Origin: Clostridiales bacterium | GTDB lineage: Bacteria; Bacillota; Clostridia; Lachnospirales; JAQSXR01 | DNA length: 64,000 nt | Assembly (NCBI GenBank): GCA_029256575.1 | Contig: JAQSXR010000003.1 | Span: 186,001 to 250,000 of the forward strand | Direction: 5' to 3' | In this document: positions 1 to 9,606 of the stretch, one piece after another | How the letters are laid out: each line of letters opens with the position of its first letter | Position numbering within the stretch: position 1 is the stretch's first letter | Program-made: the position numbers and the translations under genes | Notes under the pieces: model-generated | Databases searched by the model: none | Seen by the model: the letters and a program-made list of their open reading frames with translations, nothing else | What the model was told of the DNA's origin: nothing

Positions 1-1702
1 ATTCGAAATGCTTTTCTACGCCATTCTACGAGTAAAATTAAGTCTGTTGAAGATTTATTTACAATTACAAGTCTTGGTTTTCGTGGTGAAGCCCTATCAA
101 GTATCGCAGCAATTTCACAAGTGGAACTTATTACGAAAGTAAAAAGCGGATTAACGGGAATAAGATATTCGATTGAAGGGGGAAGTGATAAATCCTTTGA
201 AGAAATCGGTTCTCCTGATGGAACTACTTTTTTAGTGCGAAATCTATTTTTTAATACCCCTGCTCGTAGAAAGTTCTTAAAATCATCTTCAACAGAAGCC
301 GCACATGTAGGTGATTTGCTTGAAAAACTTGCCTTATCACATCCCAACATTTCATTTAAGTTTATTAATAATAATCAAATAAAACTTCATACTTCTGGTA
401 ATAATCAACTCAAGGATGTAATTTATGGTATATACGGAAGAGAAATTACTAGTAACTTAATTCCGATTCTTGCAAATAATGAGTCGATAAAGGTACAAGG
501 TTTTATTGGAAAACCTATTATAGCTCGTGGAAATAGAAGTTATGAAAATTACTATATAAATGGAAGATATGTTAAGTCCGCCGTTATAGGTCAAGCAATT
601 GAAGACGCATATAAAACATATATGCCTCAACATAAATATCCATTTACAGTTCTACATTTTACGATAAATTCTGATTTATTAGATATAAATGTACATCCTA
701 CAAAAATGGAGTTAAGATTTAAGAATAAGGAAGAGTTGTACTTATTGGTATCAAATTCAATAAAAGATGCACTTAGTGGCAAAGAATTAATTCCAACGGT
801 TACACTAGGTTCAAATAATGAACAAAACTACTACTGGTAATAGTACTGGTAACAGTAATCGTTATATTTCTATTGATATTGATGACCCGACATTGAAACA
901 GCAACCAACTACAGTATTAGAGTCATGTGTTGCATCTGATTATGTATTTAAAGATAATTCAATAAAATCAAATAAAGCGCCTACAGAAATAACTTCATCA
1001 ATCCAAAATTCTGCAAATGAATCATCTGTAATATCTGTTAACGTAAATAAAGTAAGTCAACCTAACAATACTTATGAACAAGTTAGCCTTACTGAAGTAG
1101 CCCCTTTATTATCAAAATCAGCGAAAGCTTCTCATCGAATTATTGGGCAATTATTTAAGACATATTGGTTGGTTGAATTTGAAGAGAAATTATATATAAT
1201 AGATCAACATGCAGCCCATGAAAGAGTTTTATATGAAGTATTCATAAAATCATTAAAAGAACGTACGATGTATTCACAACAGTTAATGCCTCCAATCCTT
1301 GTTTCCCTTTCTATGAGAGAAGCCGACACTCTTAGAGCTAACATGAATCACTTTGAAGAAATTGGTTTTGAAATTGAATCCTTTGGTGGTAAGGACTATG
1401 CTATTAAAGCAGTACCAGGAAACTTATTTAATATTGTAAAACAAGAATTGTTTATAGAAATATTAGATACACTAAATGATGAGCAAAGACGATTAACTGC
1501 AGAAACAATTTTTGATAAGATTGCAAAATTATCGTGTAAAGCTGCTGTAAAAGGTAATAATCACCTTTCTGAACAAGAGATAAAGAAATTAATTGATGAT
1601 TTATTAGAACTCGATAATCCTTATACTTGTCCTCACGGTAGACCAACCATTATATCAATGACTCAATATGAAATAGAAAAAAAATTCAAACGTATTCAGT
1701 AG
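1..1702 (+). pseudogene. mutL: DNA mismatch repair endonuclease MutL, left-truncated by the window and split by a frameshift
   Basis: MutL is loaded by mismatch-bound MutS, binds ATP and nicks the new strand. The frame is already open at base 1 and shows the GHL-ATPase motif GFRGEALSSIA from base 76, so the true start lies outside the window. This frame stops at 838-840. The C-terminal domain continues in the next frame (818-1702) with the endonuclease metal motif DQHAAHERVLYE near 1202 and CPHGRP near the end. The two open frames overlap only at about 809-837, inside a Thr/Asn/Ser-rich linker between the ATPase and dimerisation domains. Removing one base there, for example from the AAAA at 824-827, would restore one protein. 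miaA follows after 12 bases, the usual order. A real mutation, a slippage site and a sequencing error all remain possible. Confidence 0.9.
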
Positions 1703-1714
1703 CTAGGAGAATTT

Positions 1715-2659
1715 ATGAAAAAACCACTAATTATATTAACGGGACCTACCGCAGTTGGTAAAACAAAATTATCAATTGATCTTGCTAAATTGATAAATGC
1801 TGAGATCATTTCTGCTGATTCTATGCAAGTTTACAAACATATGGATATCGGAACAGCCAAAATCACGAAGGAAGAAATGGATGGAATTAAACACTATTTA
1901 ATTGATGAAATTGAACCTTATGAAGAGTTTAGCGTTAGTGAATTTCAAATTCGAGCGAAAGAATATTTAGAAGAGATTTATTCAAAAGGGAAAATACCGA
2001 TCATCGTAGGAGGAACTGGTTTTTATATTCAAAGTATACTATACGATATAGAATTTTCTAAAACGGAAGTAAAAACTGAATATCGTAATCAATTATACGA
2101 TCTAGCAAAAGAAAAAGGAAATGAATTTTTACACTCAAAGCTGAAACAAATTGACCCTGTTTCAGCTGATAAGATTAATCCCAATAATGTAAAAAGAGTT
2201 ATTCGCGCTATTGAATATTTTGAACAAACGAAAACAAGAATATCGGATCATAATGAAATGCAAAGTCAAAATATTTCTCCTTATAATTTTATCTATTTCG
2301 TTTTATCAAATGAAAGAGAAGTATTATATGATAGGATTAATAAAAGAGTAGATAAAATGATTGAAGATGGTTTGATTGATGAGGTTAAAGGATTAGATTC
2401 GAAAGGTTATACAAAAGATATGGTTGCAATGAAAGGAATCGGGTATAAAGAAGTACTTGAATATCTTGAAGGGACTATTTCATATGATGACGCAATAGAA
2501 ATTATCAAGCAAAATTCTAGGCATTATGCAAAACGCCAGTTAACATGGTTTAAGCGGGAAAAAGAAGTACATTGGGTAGATATTCATGAATTGAAAAATA
2601 ATTACAAGAATATTTTGACATTTATTGTGAAAATTGTTGAAGAAAAAGGTATAATATAA
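1715..2659 (+). CDS. miaA: tRNA dimethylallyltransferase MiaA
   Basis: Transfers a dimethylallyl group from DMAPP to N6 of A37 in tRNAs that read UNN codons, a modification that supports reading-frame maintenance. The 314-residue protein has the N-terminal P-loop GPTAVGKTKLS (about residues 9-19), the DSMQVYKHMDIGTAK segment that binds substrate (about 36-50), GGTGFYIQSILY (about 100-111), and the C-terminal KRQLTWFKRE motif. The length is normal. AGGAG precedes the ATG by a few bases. It lies between mutL and hfq, the arrangement known from many bacteria, and is probably co-transcribed with them. Confidence 0.96.
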   Translation: MKKPLIILTGPTAVGKTKLSIDLAKLINAEIISADSMQVYKHMDIGTAKITKEEMDGIKHYLIDEIEPYEEFSVSEFQIRAKEYLEEIYSKGKIPIIVGGTGFYIQSILYDIEFSKTEVKTEYRNQLYDLAKEKGNEFLHSKLKQIDPVSADKINPNNVKRVIRAIEYFEQTKTRISDHNEMQSQNISPYNFIYFVLSNEREVLYDRINKRVDKMIEDGLIDEVKGLDSKGYTKDMVAMKGIGYKEVLEYLEGTISYDDAIEIIKQNSRHYAKRQLTWFKREKEVHWVDIHELKNNYKNILTFIVKIVEEKGII

Positions 2660-2710
2660 TACAATAAAAGATATAAAAATAAATTAGAAATCTAATAGGG
2701 GGAATTGCAA

Positions 2711-2941
2711 ATGAATAAACAATTAAATTTACAAGATGTATTTTTAAACCAAGTAAGAAAAGATAAAATTCCTTTAGTTGTTTACCTAACGAACGGTTTT
2801 CAACAAAAGGGAATTATAAAAGGCTTTGATAACTTCATCGTTATCCTTGAAACAGATGGTAAATTGCAAATGGTATATAAACATGCAATTTCGACTATTA
2901 TTCCAAGTAAGGAAATATCATATATGTCTTTGGGAGAATAG
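2711..2941 (+). CDS. hfq: RNA chaperone Hfq
   Basis: Sm-like hexameric RNA-binding protein that can help small RNAs pair with mRNAs. The 76-residue protein contains Sm1 ([20 protein letters not shown] and the following TNGFQ) and Sm2 with the diagnostic YKHAIST. The ATG at 2711 is chosen over the in-frame TTG six bases upstream because a GGGGGA ribosome site at about 2698-2703 is well spaced for it. It follows miaA by 51 bases. The presence of Hfq is relevant to the putative antisense RNAs near 39, 46 and 61 kb, though in Firmicutes such pairs often work without it. Confidence 0.95.
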   Translation: MNKQLNLQDVFLNQVRKDKIPLVVYLTNGFQQKGIIKGFDNFIVILETDGKLQMVYKHAISTIIPSKEISYMSLGE

Positions 2942-2953
2942 AGAGGAAATAAA

Positions 2954-4237
2954 ATGAATTTAACATTAGATGAGATGATTGCTAGCTTTGGCATTGATAC
3001 GTCAATCACCACGTTCTGTAATGAAATTGAAAATAAATTAGAATCGCGTTTTAAACAAATTGATAAGGTATCTGAATTTAATCAGTTAAAAGTATTAAAA
3101 GCAATGCAAAAGAATCGAGTAAGTGATATTCACTTTGCAGCAACTACAGGATATGGTTATAATGACTTAGGACGTGACACTCTAGAAGCAGTATATGCTT
3201 CTGTTTTTAATACAGAAGATGCGCTCGTTAGACCGCAACTTATTTCTGGGACCCATGCACTTAATGTAGCATTGTTTGGTAATCTAAGACCAGGTGATGA
3301 ATTGCTTTCACCTGTTGGAAAGCCTTATGATACGCTTGATAAAGTTATCGGTATTTCACCATCTTCAGGTTCGTTAAGTGAATATGGAATAACATATCGT
3401 CAAGTTGATTTATTAGAAGATGGTGCGTTCGATTATGAAGGTATAAAAGCAGCAATTAATAGTAAAACAAAACTTGTTACTATTCAGCGTTCAAAAGGCT
3501 ATACTACTAGACCAACTTTGTCCGTTACGCAAATTGGAGAATTAATTAAATTTGTAAAATCGATCAAGCCAGAATTAATATGTATGGTCGATAATTGTTA
3601 TGGTGAGTTTGTAGAGACCATTGAACCCTCCGATGTAGGAGCTGATATGGTAGTGGGCTCACTAATCAAGAATCCAGGTGGTGGTCTTGCCCCAATCGGA
3701 GGTTACATATGTGGTACAAGTAAATGTGTTGAAAATGCTTCGTATCGCTTAACTTCTCCTGGTTTAGGTAAAGAAGTTGGAGCAACACTTGGTATTACAC
3801 AATCCTTATTTCAAGGGTTATTTGTTTCCCCACAAGTGGTAGCAGGGGCCTTAAAAGGGGCTATTTTTGCAGCTACCGTATTTGATAAACTCGGTTATGT
3901 AACAGTGCCAAATTCTATAGAATCAAGACATGATATCATTCAGGCAATCATTCTTGGAAGTCCTGAAAAAGTAATATCTTTTTGCAAGGGGATACAAGCA
4001 GCTGCTCCAGTGGATAGTTTTGTAACTCCTGAACCTTGGGCAATGCCAGGATATGATTGTGAAGTAATTATGGCGGCAGGTGCTTTTATCCAAGGATCTT
4101 CAATTGAACTCAGTGCAGATGCTCCAATTAAGCAACCTTACACGGTATTTTTTCAAGGGGGACTATCTTGGCACCATGCAAAAATAGGAGTTATGATGGC
4201 ATTACAAGAAGTTACAAAGGGTATATTGAATCTCTAA
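2954..4237 (+). CDS. PLP-dependent methionine gamma-lyase/aluminium-resistance family protein (YnbB-like)
   Basis: A 427-residue member of the fold-type I PLP enzyme family often annotated as methionine gamma-lyase family or aluminium resistance protein. Its reaction is not settled. The PLP-lysine region appears as GSLIKNPGGGLAPIGGYI (about residues 234-251), preceded by the cofactor-binding VDNCYGEF. Other family hallmarks are FAATTGYGYNDLGRD near residue 60 and the GPxxSGTHAL-like segment PQLISGTHALNVAL. It follows hfq by 12 bases with an AGAGG ribosome site, as ynbB follows hfq in Bacillus. A strong terminator ends the transcript. Confidence 0.85.
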   Translation: MNLTLDEMIASFGIDTSITTFCNEIENKLESRFKQIDKVSEFNQLKVLKAMQKNRVSDIHFAATTGYGYNDLGRDTLEAVYASVFNTEDALVRPQLISGTHALNVALFGNLRPGDELLSPVGKPYDTLDKVIGISPSSGSLSEYGITYRQVDLLEDGAFDYEGIKAAINSKTKLVTIQRSKGYTTRPTLSVTQIGELIKFVKSIKPELICMVDNCYGEFVETIEPSDVGADMVVGSLIKNPGGGLAPIGGYICGTSKCVENASYRLTSPGLGKEVGATLGITQSLFQGLFVSPQVVAGALKGAIFAATVFDKLGYVTVPNSIESRHDIIQAIILGSPEKVISFCKGIQAAAPVDSFVTPEPWAMPGYDCEVIMAAGAFIQGSSIELSADAPIKQPYTVFFQGGLSWHHAKIGVMMALQEVTKGILNL

Positions 4238-4276
4238 TAATAAAAGTTGTAAATTTATTCAAATCGAAAATGTTAT

Positions 4277-4310
4277 AAGCTATATAGTAGTCTACTATAT
4301 AGCTTTTTTT
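4277..4310 (+). terminator. Rho-independent terminator after the mutL-miaA-hfq operon
   Basis: A 14-base inverted repeat (AAGCTATATAGTAG and its complement) with almost no loop is followed by an eight-base T run at 4303-4310. It lies 40 bases after the YnbB-like gene and clearly separates it from the rnf operon. Confidence 0.85.
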
Positions 4311-4410
4311 TACTATTTTCCAATTGTTTTTATATTGACAAAATATCAGAATATTTACCATTTTATTACATGGAAATGTAATATTTAGCAAGTCAAAACT
4401 AACAACCTTA

Positions 4411-4439
4411 TTTACTTAAGGCCTATCCTATGCTATAAT
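4411..4439 (+). promoter_or_regulatory. Promoter of the rnf operon (extended -10)
   Basis: TTTACT at 4411-4416, a 17-base spacer and TATAAT at 4434-4439, with TGC directly before it (extended -10). The leader from about 4446 to rnfC is roughly 100 bases. A second TTGACA at 4335 has no good -10 partner. The leader holds a six-codon ORF described separately. Confidence 0.65.
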
Positions 4440-4509
4440 AATTACAAAAGCGAGTAAATTAATATTAGTTACTATATTAATTATTTACCTATGGAGGCGA
4501 CACACTTTC

Positions 4510-4530
4510 ATGGGTATTAAATTCGACTAA
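4510..4530 (+). other. Possible six-codon leader ORF upstream of rnfC
   Basis: ATG GGT ATT AAA TTC GAC TAA, preceded by GGAGG at 4493-4497, a rather long 12-base spacing. The rnfC start 41 bases later encodes a similar MGIT N-terminus, so this could be a relic duplicate start or a translated leader. It is too short to support on its own. Confidence 0.25.
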
Positions 4531-4550
4531 AAACAATAAGGAGAAAAAGG

Positions 4551-5879
4551 ATGGGAATAACTAATACATTTAAACGCGGTATTCACCCAAAAGATTTTAA
4601 AGAAATGTCTAAGAACGTATCAATTGACACTTATAGACCCTTTGGTGAAATAATAATACCTATGTCTCAACATCTTGGCGGACCCGCTGAACCGATTGTA
4701 AATAAAGGTGATCGTGTTTTAGTCGGTCAAAAAATTGGTGAATTAAAAGGATTTGTTTCCGCTTCCGTACATAGTTCTGTATCGGGAACAGTAAAAGAAA
4801 TAAAAAATGTAATACTTGCAAATGGGACAAACTCAAATGCAGTTGTTATTACGAATGATAATTTGTATGAAAAAGTAGAAAGTATGAATCACGAAAATAT
4901 TCTAGAGAATTTAACTGTTACTGAAATTCGTGAAAAGATTAAAGAAGCTGGTATTGTCGGTTTAGGCGGTGCAGGTTTTCCTACACATATTAAACTTACT
5001 CCACCTGCTGATACAAAAATTGATTATATTATAGTTAATGGTTCAGAATGTGAACCGTATTTGACTTCAGATTATAGAATTATGTTAGAGGAACCAAATC
5101 TTTTGATTTCAGGAATTAATATAATATTAAAGTTATTTCCAGAAGCGAAGTGCATTATTGCAATTGAAAATAATAAAAAAGAAGCTATCGAATTACTGAA
5201 TAACATAGTTGGAAATGACCCAAGGATTTCTGTAAAAGGTTTAAAAACAAAGTATCCTCAAGGTGCTGAGAAACAATTAGTATATGCTACAACTGGCAGA
5301 AGCTTTACTTCTCAAAAATTACCTTTAAATGTAGGATGTATTGTTCAAAACATTGATACCGTAGTTGCTATCCACAAAGCAATTCTCACTAACGAACCTC
5401 TTTTAACTCGCGTTGTTACTATAACAGGAGATGCAATTACTACTCCAAAGAATTTGAGAGTAAGGATTGGTACTAATCTTAATGAATTAATTGAAGCTGC
5501 TGATGGTTTTAAAAATGGAAAAACTCCAGAAAAAATCATATCTGGTGGACCAATGATGGGGAAAGCACTGTTTACAACTGATGTTCCTATAACTAAAGGT
5601 ACAAGTGCTTTTGTTTTCATGTCGAAAGATGAAGTAGCGGAATCAAAGCCAACTAATTGTATACGCTGTGGCGGTTGTGTAACGGTATGTCCAAATGGAT
5701 TGTTACCTCTTTATCTTGCAAAAGCTTCTATTGAAGGTGATGAAGAAGAGTTTATTAAGCTAAATGGTATGGAGTGTTGTGAATGTGGTTGTTGTTCCTA
5801 TACTTGTCCATCTAAAATACATCTCGCTCATGCAATTAGCTCTATGCGACGAGATATTTTAGCAAAACGAAAGAAATAG
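4551..5879 (+). CDS. rnfC: Electron transport complex subunit RnfC
   Basis: Peripheral subunit of the Rnf complex, which couples electron transfer from reduced ferredoxin to NAD+ with ion export. RnfC carries the NADH/FMN site. The 442-residue protein has the glycine-rich nucleotide segment GIVGLGGAGFPTHIKL (about 134-149) and GSECEPYLTSDYR, followed by two C-terminal 4Fe-4S motifs, CIRCGGCVTVCP and CCECGCCSYTCP. A GGAGA ribosome site precedes ATG. It is the first gene of rnfCDGEAB, with 12 bases to rnfD. Confidence 0.96.
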   Translation: MGITNTFKRGIHPKDFKEMSKNVSIDTYRPFGEIIIPMSQHLGGPAEPIVNKGDRVLVGQKIGELKGFVSASVHSSVSGTVKEIKNVILANGTNSNAVVITNDNLYEKVESMNHENILENLTVTEIREKIKEAGIVGLGGAGFPTHIKLTPPADTKIDYIIVNGSECEPYLTSDYRIMLEEPNLLISGINIILKLFPEAKCIIAIENNKKEAIELLNNIVGNDPRISVKGLKTKYPQGAEKQLVYATTGRSFTSQKLPLNVGCIVQNIDTVVAIHKAILTNEPLLTRVVTITGDAITTPKNLRVRIGTNLNELIEAADGFKNGKTPEKIISGGPMMGKALFTTDVPITKGTSAFVFMSKDEVAESKPTNCIRCGGCVTVCPNGLLPLYLAKASIEGDEEEFIKLNGMECCECGCCSYTCPSKIHLAHAISSMRRDILAKRKK

Positions 5880-5891
5880 TGAGGTGTAGAA

Positions 5892-6839
5892 ATGGAAAAC
5901 AAATTATATAAAGTATCATCATCACCACATATTCGTGCAAATCGTGATACTGAAACAATTATGCAAGATGTAGCATTAGCATTATTACCTGCCGCATTAT
6001 TTGGAATTTATAATTTTGGTTATAGAGCAGCACTAATAATAATAATTTCAGTTTTAACATGTGTTTTATCTGAATATATATTTCAACTAGCAATGAAAAA
6101 ACCTATCACTATCTCAGACGGTAGTGCACTTGTTACAGGATTATTAATTGCATTGATTTTACCACATACAGTACCTTATTGGATACCAGTTCTTGGTGGT
6201 CTCTTTGCAATAATTTTGGTGAAACAATTATATGGTGGAATAGGACAAAACTTTGTTAATCCTGCAATCGCAGCCAGAGTGTTCTTAACAATCGCCTACA
6301 CCAATTATTTAGCTAAATATGTAGTTGACGGTGTTACGTCTGTAACCCCATTAGCAGTAGTCAAAGCAGGTGGTGAATCAGTTGAATTATCTAAGCTTAT
6401 TTGGGGTACTGTAGGTGGAAGCCTCGGAGAAACCTCAGTAGTATTTTTACTAATCGGTGCAGCTTATTTAGTTTATAGAAAAGTTATTAGTTTGAAAATA
6501 CCTTTGATATATATAGCAACCGTTTTTGTTTTTGCTGGTCTATTAGGTCCTGAAATGTTTGATCTTAACTATATGTTAGCACAAGTATTTAGTGGTGGAC
6601 TTATAATTGGTGCTTTCTTTATGGCAACTGATTATGTAACATCCCCTGTTACCCCTAAAGGACAAATAATTTTTGCATTCATGTTAGGTCTATTGACTAT
6701 GCTAATCAGATTATATAGCGGTTACCCTGAAGGAGTTTCTTTTGCAATCATGTTTATGAATCTTTGGGTACCGATAATTGAGAAATTCACACGTCCGACT
6801 GTATTTGGAAAGGAGCGAAAAAATGAAAGACATAATTAA
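5892..6839 (+). CDS. rnfD: Electron transport complex subunit RnfD
   Basis: Integral membrane flavoprotein subunit of Rnf. The 315-residue protein opens with the typical SSSPHIRANRDTETIMQDV and has about eight to ten hydrophobic helices. Family motifs seen are SDGSALVTGLLIALILP, GGIGQNFVNPAIAARVF and the flavin-attachment neighbourhood SLGETS. AGGTGTAG precedes the ATG. The end overlaps rnfG by 17 bases, suggesting translational coupling. Confidence 0.95.
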   Translation: MENKLYKVSSSPHIRANRDTETIMQDVALALLPAALFGIYNFGYRAALIIIISVLTCVLSEYIFQLAMKKPITISDGSALVTGLLIALILPHTVPYWIPVLGGLFAIILVKQLYGGIGQNFVNPAIAARVFLTIAYTNYLAKYVVDGVTSVTPLAVVKAGGESVELSKLIWGTVGGSLGETSVVFLLIGAAYLVYRKVISLKIPLIYIATVFVFAGLLGPEMFDLNYMLAQVFSGGLIIGAFFMATDYVTSPVTPKGQIIFAFMLGLLTMLIRLYSGYPEGVSFAIMFMNLWVPIIEKFTRPTVFGKERKNERHN

Positions 6840-7389
6840 AAACGCTCTTATATTATGTGTCATTACTTTAATAGCAGCATTTATGTTAAGTTTTGTTAAT
6901 AGTATAACTTCAGAAGTAATTATTAAACAAGAGATTGCAAAACAAGAAGGTGCCTTTAAACAAATCTTGTCAAATGCTGACTCTTTTGATGTAGTTGAAT
7001 TAGATGAAGAAAATAGTTTCGGAGTAACCAACGCATATGTTGGATTAAAAGGAACGGAAGAAGTTGGTTATTTGTATAACATAACTGGTTCAGGTTATGG
7101 TGGGGAAATTAAGATAATTATTGGAATTAATGTTGATTCCACAATAGCAGGGATATCTATTTTATCGCATACTGAAACAGCAAACGTAGGATCTAAGATA
7201 GTTGAAGATGATTTTACTTCACAATTCAAAGATAAACAGGCAACTGAATTTGAAGTTGTAAAGACTGCAACAAGTGAGCCAAATGAAATTCAAGCAATTA
7301 GCGGAGCTACTGTTTCATCAAAAGCTGTTACTGTAGCTATCAATAATGCAATTGAGTATTATAATGAAGTAGTAGGAGGTTTGGATTAA
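6823..7389 (+). CDS. rnfG: Electron transport complex subunit RnfG
   Basis: Membrane-anchored subunit that carries covalently bound FMN on a threonine and relays electrons in Rnf. The start at 6823 is chosen because AAGGAG lies just upstream; an in-frame ATG at 6778 has none. The 188-residue protein has one N-terminal membrane helix and the FMN_bind motif SGATVSSKAV near the C-terminus, where the Thr is the flavin attachment residue. rnfE begins one base after its stop. Confidence 0.94.
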   Translation: MKDIIKNALILCVITLIAAFMLSFVNSITSEVIIKQEIAKQEGAFKQILSNADSFDVVELDEENSFGVTNAYVGLKGTEEVGYLYNITGSGYGGEIKIIIGINVDSTIAGISILSHTETANVGSKIVEDDFTSQFKDKQATEFEVVKTATSEPNEIQAISGATVSSKAVTVAINNAIEYYNEVVGGLD

Positions 7390-7390
7390 T

Positions 7391-8002
7391 ATGAGAGAAC
7401 TTATAAATCGTTTAAAAACTGGTATTTTTACAGAAAATCCAACCTTTATGCAAATGTTAGGTATGTGTCCAACATTAGCTGTTACAACATCAGCTCAAGC
7501 TGGTTTAGGAATGGGACTTGCAACAACAGCAGTTCTTATACTTTCAAATTTTGCTATATCCTTACTAAGAAAAGCAATACCAGTGAAGGTTAGAATTCCA
7601 GTATTTGTTGTTTTAATAGCTACCTTTGTAACTATAATTGAAATGCTCTTAAAAGCATATGTGCCTGCACTCTATAATGAACTTGGGTTATTTATTCCAC
7701 TTATCGTAGTAAACTGTATTATATTAGGAAGAGCAGAAGCTTATGCATCGAAAAACAAGGTACTACCATCCGTATTTGATGGTATCGGAATGGGCCTTGG
7801 ATTTACATTTGCTCTTACATTAATAAGTATCGTAAGAGAATTACTAGCATACGGAACTATTTTTGATATAAAAATTGCTCCAAAATTCTATGAAGCATCT
7901 ACAATATTTGCATCAGCACCTGGAGCTTACTTTGTACTTGGCTTCTTATTGGCTGGCATCGCTGCTATTAGAAACAAAAAATCTAGCAAAGGGAGGGCTT
8001 AA
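7391..8002 (+). CDS. rnfE: Electron transport complex subunit RnfE
   Basis: Integral membrane subunit of Rnf, part of the RnfA/RnfE pair of inverted-topology homologues. The 203-residue protein has about six hydrophobic helices, the signature GMCPTLAVTTSAQAGLGMG (about residues 24-42) and the second half-channel signature LIVVNCIILGRAEA. It is packed between rnfG and rnfA with gaps of 1 and 2 bases. Confidence 0.95.
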   Translation: MRELINRLKTGIFTENPTFMQMLGMCPTLAVTTSAQAGLGMGLATTAVLILSNFAISLLRKAIPVKVRIPVFVVLIATFVTIIEMLLKAYVPALYNELGLFIPLIVVNCIILGRAEAYASKNKVLPSVFDGIGMGLGFTFALTLISIVRELLAYGTIFDIKIAPKFYEASTIFASAPGAYFVLGFLLAGIAAIRNKKSSKGRA

Positions 8003-8004
8003 GT

Positions 8005-8583
8005 ATGACTGATTTATTATTACTTTTTATTGGATCAATATTAATTAATAACATTGTTTTATCAAGATTTTTGGGTACTTGCCCATTCTTAGGTGTTTCT
8101 AGTAAAATAAAAACTGCAACTGGAATGGGGGTTGCTGTTACTTTTGTAATTACGTTAGCATCTTTTATTTCATATATCGTATATGAGTACTTGCTTGTAC
8201 CATTTGAACTTGAATATTTGTATACAATAGCTTTTATCCTAGTTATTGCATCACTCGTACAATTTGTTGAACTTGTTATACAAAAAACTAGCCCAGTACT
8301 TTATAGTGCTTTAGGGATATATTTACCTCTTATCACTACAAATTGTGCTGTTCTTGGTATAGTAATAATTAATGTGAATTCAAAATATACTTTGTTAGAA
8401 AGTGTAGTAAATGGATTTGGAACTGCACTTGGATTTACTATGGCAATTGTATTATTAGCAGGTATTCGTGAAAGAATTCAATCAAATAATATTCCAAAAG
8501 CTTTTAAAGGATTCCCAATTCTACTGATAACAGCAGGACTAATGGCCTTAGCCTTTTTAGGTTTTCAAGGCATGATCAAATAA
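8005..8583 (+). CDS. rnfA: Electron transport complex subunit RnfA
   Basis: Integral membrane subunit of Rnf, homologous to RnfE and NqrE. The 192-residue protein carries LSRFLGTCPFLGVSSKI and LPLITTNCAVLG, whose cysteines are thought to hold an iron-sulphur centre in the membrane, and about six membrane helices. A GGGAGGG ribosome site overlaps the end of rnfE. Confidence 0.95.
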   Translation: MTDLLLLFIGSILINNIVLSRFLGTCPFLGVSSKIKTATGMGVAVTFVITLASFISYIVYEYLLVPFELEYLYTIAFILVIASLVQFVELVIQKTSPVLYSALGIYLPLITTNCAVLGIVIINVNSKYTLLESVVNGFGTALGFTMAIVLLAGIRERIQSNNIPKAFKGFPILLITAGLMALAFLGFQGMIK

Positions 8584-8596
8584 GGAGAGAAATATC

Positions 8597-9397
8597 ATGG
8601 ATATTACACAAATAATTATTCCAACTCTTTTGCTTGGTGGTATTGGATTAGTATTAGGGTTAATACTAGGCGTAGCGGCAAAGGTGTTTGGTATTAAGGT
8701 AGATGAAAAAATAACAATAGTGAGAGATTTGTTACCTGGTGCGAACTGTGGTGCTTGCGGATATGCTGGTTGTGATCAATTAGCTAAAGCAATTGCCGAA
8801 GGAAAGGCCCCAGCAAATGCATGTCCAGTCTCATCCGCTGCAAGTAAAGAGCAAATAGCTCAAGTCATGGGTGTGGTTGCAGATAAAACAGAGAAACAAG
8901 TTGCATTTGTAAAGTGTAATGGTACTTGTGAAGCTGCAAAAGATAAATATGAATATATTGGCGTTAAATCATGTAAACAAGCATCTCTTGTTCCAGGAGG
9001 AGGCCAAAAATCTTGTGGTTATGGCTGTCTTGGTTTTGGAGATTGTGTGAAAGCCTGTCAATTTGACGCAATTACTATCGTTGATGGTATAGCAGTTATT
9101 GATGAAACAAAATGTACTTCTTGTACACAATGTGTTGTTGCTTGTCCAAAGAGCATTATAGAAATGGTTCCAGCATCATCTTCAGTACGCGTTAGATGTA
9201 ATTCCTTAGATGCTCCTAAAGCATCAAAAGATAATTGCTCAAATGCTTGCATAGGCTGTAAAATATGTATTAAGCAATGCCCAGTTGATGCAATTACTGT
9301 TGAGAATTTCTTATCACACATCGATTATAGCAAATGTATACAATGTGGCAAATGTGCAGAAAAATGCCCAACTAAATGTATCAATATATACGAATAA
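8597..9397 (+). CDS. rnfB: Electron transport complex subunit RnfB (polyferredoxin)
   Basis: Cytoplasmic-facing polyferredoxin that accepts electrons from soluble ferredoxin. The 266-residue protein has an N-terminal membrane helix (about 8-30), the RnfB-specific cluster motif around GANCGACGYAGCDQLA, and at least three ferredoxin-type motifs: CTSCTQCVVACP, CIGCKICIKQCP and CIQCGKCAEKCP, plus the extra Cys-rich segment CGYGCLGFGDCVKAC. It closes the operon, as in other clostridial rnfCDGEAB loci. Confidence 0.96.
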   Translation: MDITQIIIPTLLLGGIGLVLGLILGVAAKVFGIKVDEKITIVRDLLPGANCGACGYAGCDQLAKAIAEGKAPANACPVSSAASKEQIAQVMGVVADKTEKQVAFVKCNGTCEAAKDKYEYIGVKSCKQASLVPGGGQKSCGYGCLGFGDCVKACQFDAITIVDGIAVIDETKCTSCTQCVVACPKSIIEMVPASSSVRVRCNSLDAPKASKDNCSNACIGCKICIKQCPVDAITVENFLSHIDYSKCIQCGKCAEKCPTKCINIYE

Positions 9398-9430
9398 ATT
9401 AATTAATGATATTATTCTAAATTTATTAAT

Positions 9431-9480
9431 AAGCTCTTTGATTTGTTATCGAAATTAAAAGATAACCATTCAGGGAGCTT
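9431..9480 (+). terminator. Candidate hairpin terminator after rnfB
   Basis: AAGCTC at 9431-9436 pairs with GAGCTT at 9475-9480 and GTTATC pairs with GATAAC inside it, forming a long imperfect hairpin. No clear T run follows, so termination efficiency is uncertain. Confidence 0.45.
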
Positions 9481-9606
9481 ATTTAAATAGCAATAATTCT
9501 TTTGCGGATAAAGTATACAAACTATTAATTATATGTTAAAATATTTTTGGTGTAATTTGTATTATAGTAGGTTACAATAAATATATTATGTAAACGAGGT
9601 GTTGGT

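Noticed and set aside
809-837. Programmed +1 frameshift in mutL
   Set aside because: No slow or shift-prone codon with an adjacent stop and stimulatory site is evident, and programmed frameshifting is not known for mutL; mutation or sequencing error is simpler.
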